Positions 1 to 5,220 of a DNA stretch of 9,173 bases are shown one piece after another. Origin of the DNA: an uncultured Acidimicrobiia bacterium. Lineage in GTDB: Bacteria; Actinomycetota; Acidimicrobiia; Spongiisociales; UBA5794. The position numbers and the translations under genes are program-made. Location: assembly GCA_913031525.1 (NCBI GenBank), contig CAJWGC010000039.1, positions 1 through 9,173 on the forward strand, written 5' to 3'. Position 1 is the stretch's first letter; each line of letters starts with the position of its first letter. Under the pieces are notes generated by a model. That model was not told where the DNA came from. It did no database searches and saw nothing but the letters and a program-made list of their open reading frames with translations.

Positions 1-1
1 C

Positions 2-106
2 GTGGATCGTTTCGGCGAATCGGGCACAATCGACTATCTGTACGAAATCACTGGTATAGATTCCGGCCACATCGTCAACGCTGCTCTTATCGCCCTTTCG
101 GACTGA
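2..106 (+). CDS. C-terminal end of a thiamine-diphosphate enzyme, transketolase / pyruvate dehydrogenase E1-like (partial, 5' end outside window)
   Basis: An open frame enters from the left edge and stops at TGA 104-106, giving 34 residues. It opens with V-D-R-F-G-E-S-G-T-I and ends in a short helix-like I-V-N-A-A-L-I-A-L. An F-G-x-S-G turn followed by a G-I-D and an amphipathic I-x-x-A-A-L tail is typical of the C-terminal domain of transketolase and of homodimeric or beta-type 2-oxo acid dehydrogenase E1 subunits. That domain helps assemble the dimer but carries no catalytic residue. The fragment is too short to tell these families apart. It ends only 4 bp before the stop codon of the oppositely oriented acyl-CoA dehydrogenase, leaving no room for a separate terminator. 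The family call is by resemblance only. Confidence 0.5.
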   Translation: MDRFGESGTIDYLYEITGIDSGHIVNAALIALSD

Positions 107-110
107 CCTG

Positions 111-1277
111 TCATCCCCCGATTTCGGAGCGTCCGTTGACTAACGATTTAGCGATAACCATTCGTAGAACATCATTGGTGCCTTCTCCTATAGCCATAAG
201 AGGTGCATCTCGGTAAAGGCGTTCTACATCGAGTTCTGTGGAGTAGCCCATTCCTCCATGAATCCGCATCGATTCGAGCGAAGCTTCAAGGGCAACCTCA
301 GAGGCAAAGTATTTAGCCATGCCAGATTCCATGTCAGCGCGTTCTCCGGAGTCAGCTCGTGAGGCTGCCCACCACGTGAGCAGCCGGGAGGCTTGAACCT
401 TGGTGGCGATATCGGCCAGCTTTAGCTGTATTGCTTGAAACTGAGAGATCGGCCTGCCAAAAGCATTTCGTTCTCTGGAATATTGCAGGGCTTGGTCGTA
501 CGCTTCTTGTGCAATTCCGACAGCGCGAGCGGCAATGTTTATTCTTCCTACTTCAAGTCCTCCAAGTACCTGTTTGAGTCCCTTGCCCTCCTCTCCTCCG
601 AGTAGATTTTCGATGGGTACGCGAACGTCATCGAGCTGCACTTCGCAACTCTCGGGTCCCTTGTATCCGATTTTCCCCATATCTCTTGACACGACGAAGC
701 CGGGGGTGCCCTGTTCGACGAGCAGCACACTCATACCTTTGTGCGCTGGCTCGGTTGTGGGGTCCGTCTTCACCAGAACTGGTAGAGGATCGGCATAACG
801 GGCGTTTGTAATCCATATCTTTGTACCGCGGATTACGTATTCATTGCCGTCCAGTACAGCTCTTGTGTCGATTCCTTGAAGATCGGATCCGGCGTTCGGT
901 TCGGTGAGCGCTAGCCCAGTTCGTCGCTTTCCGGTAGCAAGATCGGGAAGATAGCGCTGTTTCTGCTCCTCTGTCCCGTGGAGCGCAATCATTCGGCAAG
1001 ACAGTGAGTGGCTCCCAAGTATTCCGGCGACTCCCATCCAGCCCCTGGAGATCTCTTCGAACATCAGCGCCATCGATACGAGATCTGCTTCCATTCCGCC
1101 GTATTCCTCAGGGATCGTTATACCGAACAATCCCATTTGTTTCATCGTTTCAACGATGGGTGTTGGGTAAGTTCCACTTTGTTCCCATTCGCGGGCTACC
1201 GGACGGATCTCACGGTCGACAAAGTCTCGCATTGTGCTTCTGAAAAGCTTATGTTCCTCATTGAGGGAAAAGTCCAT
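111..1277 (-). CDS. Acyl-CoA dehydrogenase (FAD-dependent)
   Basis: This 388-residue protein has the usual acyl-CoA dehydrogenase length and full domain order: N-terminal helical domain (about 1-115), middle beta domain (about 120-220) and C-terminal helical domain (about 230-380). Visible signatures are L-T-E-P-N-A-G-S-D at 124-132, W-I-T-N at 155-158, R-E-R-N-A-F-G-R-P-I-S-Q-F-Q at 268-281 (FAD and dimer contacts), I-H-G-G-M-G-Y at 339-345 and G-E-G-T-N-D-V at 364-370. E365 sits where the catalytic base of the short/medium-chain type lies. It would oxidise an acyl-CoA to the trans-2-enoyl-CoA in the cytoplasm and pass electrons to ETF. The chain specificity cannot be read. It lies 81 bp downstream of a CoA ligase gene on the same strand, so the ligase product is a plausible substrate (inference). 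The ATG at 1277-1275 is preceded by GAGGAG at spacing 10, which supports the start. Confidence 0.95.
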   Translation of the reverse strand: MDFSLNEEHKLFRSTMRDFVDREIRPVAREWEQSGTYPTPIVETMKQMGLFGITIPEEYGGMEADLVSMALMFEEISRGWMGVAGILGSHSLSCRMIALHGTEEQKQRYLPDLATGKRRTGLALTEPNAGSDLQGIDTRAVLDGNEYVIRGTKIWITNARYADPLPVLVKTDPTTEPAHKGMSVLLVEQGTPGFVVSRDMGKIGYKGPESCEVQLDDVRVPIENLLGGEEGKGLKQVLGGLEVGRINIAARAVGIAQEAYDQALQYSRERNAFGRPISQFQAIQLKLADIATKVQASRLLTWWAASRADSGERADMESGMAKYFASEVALEASLESMRIHGGMGYSTELDVERLYRDAPLMAIGEGTNDVLRMVIAKSLVNGRSEIGG

Positions 1278-1287
1278 AGTCCAGGGG

Positions 1288-1293
1288 CTCCTC
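1288..1293 (-). promoter_or_regulatory. Ribosome binding site of the acyl-CoA dehydrogenase gene
   Basis: On the minus strand GAGGAG lies 10 nt before the ATG at 1277-1275. It supports this start and fits an internal operon gene translated from the mRNA of the upstream ligase. The rest of the 81-bp gap (1278-1358) shows no clear hairpin with a T-run. Confidence 0.5.
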
Positions 1294-1358
1294 GCTTTGT
1301 TGTGGGCACCATTCTGCCTTACTAGTTTGTTTTTCGATCTGTCTTTTCCTCGCGGGCT

Positions 1359-2744
1359 TTAATCAGACTCAGATCTCATCACCTTTCGAGTGATGAGTGC
1401 AGTCTTGTATTCTGCTGTACCGAACGCTTTTTGACCCACAAGCACAACGGAAGCGCGGAACTTTAAGCGAGCGTGGATTGCATCAGCGATACGGCTTGCG
1501 AGCGGTCCAGAAGTCGATGTACCTGGTGAAATTTCGATTTCGATCGGGACCGGAGGAGCAACAGAAACACTGTCGGGTGGAAGCACCACTCGCGTTCGTC
1601 CAGTTACCTCAGGGGTAAAAGTTCCAACTACTGACTGAATAGCGGACGGATATACGTTGACTCCACTCACGATGAACATGTCGTCGACTCTCCCGGATAT
1701 TCGTACCGTGAAGCTGGTCCGGCTACATGGACAATCTGTCGAAAGGATGGTCGCGTGATCTCCACTACGAAAGCGGATAACAGGCATGGCTTCCCGTTCG
1801 AGATGGGTGTACACGATCTCTCCTTCGGCACCAGGTTCGATAGGAACAGGCATTCCGTTCGTGTCGATTAGTTCGGGCCATACGAATCCCTGTCCGCAGA
1901 AGTGCATGCCCTGTTGAGCTGGACATTCGCCGAACAGAGAGGGTGCGATCTCACCAATTCCCATGACTTCGGTGACGGTGGCCCCAAAAGCGCTCTCGAT
2001 GCGGGCACGGATGACAGGCAATCCGCCTCCTGGTTCACCTCCGACAATCAAATGGAGGAGACCGTAGCGCTGTCCCTCGACACCTTCTTTTGCGAATCGA
2101 TCAGCAAGATATAAAGCAAAGGACGGGGTGCTGAGCATCGTATCTACTAAGCCTGTCTCGAATGCATCGATGACGCTGGCAGTGTCCCCAGGTCCCACCG
2201 GAATAGTTCGAGTTTGGAGTTCTTCCAAGACTCGGTGAGTGTGGCCGACGACGAAAGGGCCGGCTCCCAAAGTGGTAAGTACTGAGTTATGAGAGCGAAG
2301 TCCTGTCGCGTAATAGCTACGTGTTCCGATAGTTCGCCATGTAGCGCTGTCCTTCTGGGTGATGGCGATCATCAACGGAATTCCGGACGACCCACTGGTT
2401 TTATATATACGTTTGATGGTGTTAGGAGTTGCAGCGAGATGCGCGCCGAAAGGTGGTTCTTCGCTCTGCGCCATCTGAAGTTCTGCTTTTGTAGTGAATG
2501 GCGCTTCTGGGAGATGCTTGAGAGGCAGACGCTTCAGATCCACGATTCCGGCGTATTTGTTTTGATAAAACTGTGAATTTTCAGCAACGTAAGCCCTTTG
2601 TGACTCCCATGTACTGGATGAGATCAATCTGATTTCCTCGGCCGGCGCGTATTCAATGCTCCGTTCTTTCACCCAATCGAGGTTACGGTCGTTGTCGGCG
2701 ATCGCCGGCAAAATTCTTGCCCAAGAGGGTCCGTTCTCCATCAT
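1359..2744 (-). CDS. PaaK-family adenylate-forming acyl/aryl-CoA ligase (phenylacetate-CoA ligase-like)
   Basis: This 461-residue protein belongs to the phenylacetate-CoA ligase / coenzyme F390 synthetase branch of the ANL superfamily. It activates a carboxylic acid with ATP to an acyl-adenylate and normally transfers it to CoA. Seen in order: the P-loop-like T-S-G-S-S-G at 116-121, the G-G-E-P turn at 235-238, E-V-M-G-I-G-E at 259-265, E-C-P-A-Q-Q-G-M-H at 273-281, the R-F-R-S-G-D segment at 324-329, C-P-C-S-R-T at 338-343 (relatives mostly have C-G-R-T), and the hinge R-I-S-G-R-V-D-D-M at 348-356. A C-terminal lid follows, where K447 is the likely adenylation lysine. Phenylacetate itself is not proven; the substrate may be another aromatic or short branched acid. 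No other phenylacetate catabolic gene (paaA-E, paaZ) is in the window. A second Met codon directly follows the first, and no strong Shine-Dalgarno is visible. Confidence 0.88.
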   Translation of the reverse strand: MMENGPSWARILPAIADNDRNLDWVKERSIEYAPAEEIRLISSSTWESQRAYVAENSQFYQNKYAGIVDLKRLPLKHLPEAPFTTKAELQMAQSEEPPFGAHLAATPNTIKRIYKTSGSSGIPLMIAITQKDSATWRTIGTRSYYATGLRSHNSVLTTLGAGPFVVGHTHRVLEELQTRTIPVGPGDTASVIDAFETGLVDTMLSTPSFALYLADRFAKEGVEGQRYGLLHLIVGGEPGGGLPVIRARIESAFGATVTEVMGIGEIAPSLFGECPAQQGMHFCGQGFVWPELIDTNGMPVPIEPGAEGEIVYTHLEREAMPVIRFRSGDHATILSTDCPCSRTSFTVRISGRVDDMFIVSGVNVYPSAIQSVVGTFTPEVTGRTRVVLPPDSVSVAPPVPIEIEISPGTSTSGPLASRIADAIHARLKFRASVVLVGQKAFGTAEYKTALITRKVMRSESD

Positions 2745-2786
2745 TGTGTTTTACCAGCCATGAGTTACAGGATTATGGCTTTACTA

Positions 2787-2803
2787 GGCGCGCCATGCAT
2801 GCA
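2787..2803. promoter_or_regulatory. Two adjacent 8-bp palindromes in a divergent intergenic region (putative operator)
   Basis: The 108-bp gap between the divergent ligase and flavin reductase genes contains GGCGCGCC (2787-2794) and, 1 bp later, TGCATGCA (2796-2803). A separate inverted pair AGCCAT (2756-2761) / ATGGCT (2775-2780) lies on the ligase side. On the minus strand CATAAT (2777-2772) could be a -10 box for the ligase; no convincing -35 accompanies it. A regulator-binding role is inference from position and symmetry only. Confidence 0.25.
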
Positions 2804-2843
2804 GCCTTTACGATCTATCTTGGTACAACATACCGTCATGACT

Positions 2844-2848
2844 GAGGT
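2844..2848 (+). promoter_or_regulatory. Likely ribosome binding site choosing the flavin reductase start at 2853
   Basis: GAGGT ends 4 nt before the ATG at 2853. The upstream in-frame ATG codons at 2760 and 2838 have no Shine-Dalgarno. The spacing is shorter than ideal, so this is moderate support. Confidence 0.4.
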
Positions 2849-2852
2849 CCCG

Positions 2853-3344
2853 ATGCCGATTGATGAAAAGATCTACAAAGACATTATGTCTCGGCATCCT
2901 GGTGGTGTGACCGTGGTGACTACGATCGGTACCTCGGGAAAGGCGTTCGGTCTGACTGTTAGCGCCTTTTGCACTGTGTCCCTCCACCCGCCGCGTATTT
3001 TGATTGTTATCGACAAGGCTTCACATACTCTTTCAACTCTTCTCGCGTCAAAGGCGTTCACGGTGAGCTTTCTTGAAGAGGAGTCTGCAGACTTGGCAAT
3101 GCACTTTGCGTCGGCGGATGAGGATAAATTTGGTTCGTTGCCCCATGGATCTTTTATCGAACTCGATACCGGCCCAGCTCTTGTTGGAGATGCAACGGCT
3201 TACATGCAGTGCAGAACGGCTCAGGAAATCGATTCAGGGGATCACTGGATTTTGGTTGGCGCGGTCGAACGAGGAGTGATCTTGAATGACGCGGAACCTC
3301 TCATCTACTCACATCGACAGTTTCGAAAGATGATGCCTCTGTAG
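2853..3344 (+). CDS. Flavin reductase-domain protein (FMN-binding split barrel, HpaC/RutF-like)
   Basis: This single-domain protein has 163 residues from the chosen start, which is the usual size. Family marks are G-G-V-T-V-V-T-T at 17-24, G-L-T-V-S-A-F at 33-39, V-S-L-H-P-P-R-I-L at 42-50, the D-L-A-x-x-F-A segment at 80-86, K-F at 92-93 and G-D-H-W-I-L-V-G-x-V at 129-138. Such proteins bind FMN or FAD and reduce it with NAD(P)H, usually supplying reduced flavin to a partner monooxygenase. No oxygenase partner is in this window, so its role is open. It is divergent from the CoA ligase, which hints at shared control. The frame stays open back to 2760 (31 more residues), but that segment has no family character and would consume the divergent promoter region. 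ATG 2838 (5 residues longer) remains possible, with TACAAC 8 nt upstream if leaderless. Confidence 0.85.
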   Translation: MPIDEKIYKDIMSRHPGGVTVVTTIGTSGKAFGLTVSAFCTVSLHPPRILIVIDKASHTLSTLLASKAFTVSFLEEESADLAMHFASADEDKFGSLPHGSFIELDTGPALVGDATAYMQCRTAQEIDSGDHWILVGAVERGVILNDAEPLIYSHRQFRKMMPL

Positions 3345-3390
3345 GTTCTCTTTAACGCCCGAGTTGGAAGCCTTGCGCTGTTCTGGCCGC

Positions 3391-3396
3391 TAGCCT
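3391..3396 (+). promoter_or_regulatory. Candidate -10 box of a leaderless pheA transcript
   Basis: TAGCCT fits the TANNNT -10 pattern and lies 7 nt before the pheA ATG, placing the predicted transcription start at or beside the A of ATG. No Shine-Dalgarno precedes the gene and no good -35 is seen. The same GCTAGCCT octamer lies just upstream of nhaA. Confidence 0.35.
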
Positions 3397-3403
3397 GCGC
3401 GGA

Positions 3404-4234
3404 ATGAGAATTGGGTATCAGGGTGAGCCTCACTCTTACAGCTATCGCGCAACGGTCGAACTCTTTCCAGATGAAGAATCGATAGGGCTAGCGACCTTCG
3501 TCGCCTGTTTCGCTGCGCTGGAAAGCAAGGAGGTGGATCGCCTCGTAGTCCCTGTCGAGAATTCAACAACTGGCAGTGTTCTTCCTGTGCTCGATCGACT
3601 ACCCGGAAACGAAGAGCGCCAACCGATTTCGATTATCGCCGAGCACCTCGTAGAAGTCCGGCATGCTCTTCTAGGTCTTCCTGGAACTTCGGTGGAGGAA
3701 CTAGTTGCTGTTAAGTCCCATCCTCAGGCACTGGCACAAGCAGAAGAACGGCTACTCGAGCTCGGTCTTGAAGAGATTCCGCGGCCGGATACTGCTGGTG
3801 CGGTGCGTGAAGTCGCATCTGAAAATGATCCGACTATGGCGGCTCTAGCGCCCCCCGAAGCTGGACCGCCTCATGGACTCGACATCTTGTTGCGTGATGT
3901 GCTGGATCGCGATCACAATACGACACGATTTGTGGTGTTGACTGTCGGCGTTCCGCAGGTCGATCCTGAAGATGATAAGACGACAATGTTGTTCACCACA
4001 GAGCATTCTCCGGGGGCGTTGGCTTTGGCACTGACGGAACTTGGGCTGCGAGGAGCGAACCTGACTCGAATCGAGTCCCGTCCATCTAATGAGGCCTGGT
4101 CATATAGGTTCTTTGTGGACTTCGAGCACCGCCCGGGTCCCGAAGGTCTATCTCGGGTAATCGACTCTCCGCCTGCCACGCTCGCCCACCTGCAGGTTCT
4201 TGGAAGCTATCGTTCAGTTCGCCATATCCCCTAG
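3404..4234 (+). CDS. pheA: Prephenate dehydratase with C-terminal ACT domain
   Basis: This 276-residue monofunctional prephenate dehydratase converts prephenate to phenylpyruvate in phenylalanine synthesis. The catalytic bilobed domain (about 1-180) shows the N-terminal Y-Q-G motif, P-V-E-N-S-T-T-G at 50-57, S-H-P-Q-A-L at 105-110, D-T-A-G-A at 129-133 and N-T-T-R-F at 172-176, whose T-R-F threonine is the known catalytic residue. The ACT domain (about 192-270) carries S-P-G-A-L at 202-206 and E-S-R-P-S at 224-228. These are the two phenylalanine-binding motifs of the family, so feedback inhibition by phenylalanine is expected. There is no chorismate mutase domain. Two local oddities are E-P-H-S-Y-S at 8-13, where relatives usually have a G-A-(F/Y)-S type sequence, and G-P-P-H-G-L at 154-159 in place of the usual A-E-x-Y-G-L. 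The methyltransferase gene follows after 46 bp. Confidence 0.95.
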   Translation: MRIGYQGEPHSYSYRATVELFPDEESIGLATFVACFAALESKEVDRLVVPVENSTTGSVLPVLDRLPGNEERQPISIIAEHLVEVRHALLGLPGTSVEELVAVKSHPQALAQAEERLLELGLEEIPRPDTAGAVREVASENDPTMAALAPPEAGPPHGLDILLRDVLDRDHNTTRFVVLTVGVPQVDPEDDKTTMLFTTEHSPGALALALTELGLRGANLTRIESRPSNEAWSYRFFVDFEHRPGPEGLSRVIDSPPATLAHLQVLGSYRSVRHIP

Positions 4235-4252
4235 GAGGGGCAGGCTCTTTTT
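4228..4252 (+). terminator. Possible weak intrinsic terminator or attenuating hairpin after pheA
   Basis: CCCCT (4228-4232) and AGGGG (4236-4240) can form a 5-bp stem with a 3-nt loop that contains most of the pheA stop codon. A T5 run follows at 4248-4252. The 7-nt gap between stem and T-run is unlike a classical terminator. An alternative stem AGGAG (4233-4237) / CTCTT (4245-4249, one G-U) runs straight into the T-tract. Partial read-through into the methyltransferase gene is likely. Confidence 0.3.
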
Positions 4253-4269
4253 CTACGGTTGATCATTCC

Positions 4270-4276
4270 AGGAGGT
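4270..4276 (+). promoter_or_regulatory. Strong ribosome binding site selecting the GTG start of the methyltransferase
   Basis: AGGAGGT is a near-perfect Shine-Dalgarno match 4 nt before GTG 4281-4283. It decides this start over the later in-frame ATG at 4356. It is the strongest such site in the window. Confidence 0.75.
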
Positions 4277-4280
4277 CAGA

Positions 4281-5141
4281 GTGGCGACCAGCACGGCAAG
4301 TTTCGGAGCTGGTAAAAGGGAGAGCCACGATTCCTCTCCTTTTTATTCGCGTCGAATGTCGAAACCTGCACCTGTTACGTCTGAGCCGGGTCTCGTTGCT
4401 GACGCGCCTGTAGAAGTCCTCGACCGTATATACACCCAATCCTCAGAGTCGATGGGTCAGCTGCCTGACGGAACTGTGGCGCTCATGGTGACTTCGCCTC
4501 CTTATAACGTTGGCAAAGACTACGACGACGATTTATCACTCGAGGAATATCTGGGCCTCCTTGAGCGAGTGTTTACGGAGACCTATCGAGTTCTCGAAGC
4601 CGGAGGAAGAGTGGCTATCAACGTCGCAAACGTGGGGCGTAAGCCCTATCTTCCGCTAAATCAGCACGTGGCGGCGATGCTTAGCGACATTGGCTATTTA
4701 CTCAGAGGAGAGATCATCTGGAAGAAGGCGAAATCAGCGGGTGGCTCGACAGCGTGGGGCTCATGGCAATCGGCCAAGAACCCGACTTTACGCGATGTTC
4801 ACGAGTATGTAATTGTCGCTTGCAAAGAGAGTTTTCATCGTCAACGAAAGGGAGATGACACGATCACTCGAGAGGATTTTCTTGACGCGACTGTTTCGAT
4901 TTGGGATATCCGTCCTGAATCCGCTCGGCGATTAGGCCATCCGGCGCCTTTTCCGATCGAGTTACCGCGACGACTCATAGAGCTGTATACGTTCGATGGC
5001 GATCTTGTACTGGATCCGTTTCTAGGAGCAGGAACTACTGCCATGGCAGCTCGTGACGCTGGTCGGCACTATGTCGGATACGAAATAAACAAGGACTACG
5101 TGAATTTGGCTTTAGAGCGGTTGGCGGCAAGCAACGATTAG
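4281..5141 (+). CDS. Site-specific DNA methyltransferase, beta class, probably N4-cytosine type, solitary
   Basis: This 286-residue protein transfers a methyl group from S-adenosylmethionine to an exocyclic amino group in DNA. Motif IV, T-S-P-P-Y-N at 71-76, precedes motif I, D-P-F-L-G-A-G-T-T at 245-253; this circular order defines the beta class. S-P-P-Y rather than D-P-P-Y is characteristic of many N4-cytosine enzymes, though N6-adenine activity cannot be excluded. Other landmarks are the G-G-R-V-A-I-N-V strand (108-115), W-K-K-A at 147-150, G-S-W followed by N-P-x-x-R-D-x-H-E-Y (160-176) and the motif X-like H-P-A-P-F-P at 220-225. The segment around 185-215 may hold sequence-recognition residues. 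The first roughly 40 residues are polar and poorly conserved-looking. No endonuclease or specificity subunit is adjacent: pheA is upstream and nhaA is convergent downstream. It therefore looks like an orphan methyltransferase. Target sequence unknown. Confidence 0.9.
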   Translation: MATSTASFGAGKRESHDSSPFYSRRMSKPAPVTSEPGLVADAPVEVLDRIYTQSSESMGQLPDGTVALMVTSPPYNVGKDYDDDLSLEEYLGLLERVFTETYRVLEAGGRVAINVANVGRKPYLPLNQHVAAMLSDIGYLLRGEIIWKKAKSAGGSTAWGSWQSAKNPTLRDVHEYVIVACKESFHRQRKGDDTITREDFLDATVSIWDIRPESARRLGHPAPFPIELPRRLIELYTFDGDLVLDPFLGAGTTAMAARDAGRHYVGYEINKDYVNLALERLAASND

Positions 5142-5192
5142 AACTGTTGCTCGCGGAACATTTCGTAGTACTCCGAACTATCTACCTGGGTT

Positions 5193-5220
5193 GGCTCGAA
5201 GTATGCGAGCCCTATTCGAG
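5193..5220. terminator. Competing hairpins in the convergent methyltransferase/nhaA gap (possible bidirectional terminator)
   Basis: GGCTCG (5193-5198) and CGAGCC (5206-5211) form a perfect 6-bp stem with a 7-nt loop ending at the base before the nhaA stop codon (5212-5214). CTCGAA (5195-5200) can instead pair with TTCGAG (5215-5220), which reaches into the nhaA end. The placement between converging genes suggests termination on both strands, but neither side has a T-tract, so this would be an atypical terminator. The rest of the 70-bp gap (5142-5192) shows nothing recognisable. Confidence 0.35.

Noticed and set aside
535..798. Plus-strand open frame inside the acyl-CoA dehydrogenase gene
   Set aside because: Serine/proline-rich low-complexity translation opposite a well-conserved enzyme; a shadow.
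2787..2803. Polylinker-like run of restriction sites (GGCGCGCC, ATGCAT, GCATGC) suggesting a cloning artefact
   Set aside because: No vector sequence is seen on either side and the flanking frames are natural; palindromes in a divergent gap are a simpler reading.
2760..2852. N-terminal extension of the flavin reductase from ATG 2760
   Set aside because: No Shine-Dalgarno, sequence unlike the family, and it would fill the divergent promoter region; GAGGT before 2853 favours the shorter form.
4281..5141. Restriction-modification or phage-defence island around the methyltransferase
   Set aside because: The neighbours are pheA and nhaA; no nuclease, helicase, toxin or mobile-element gene is present.
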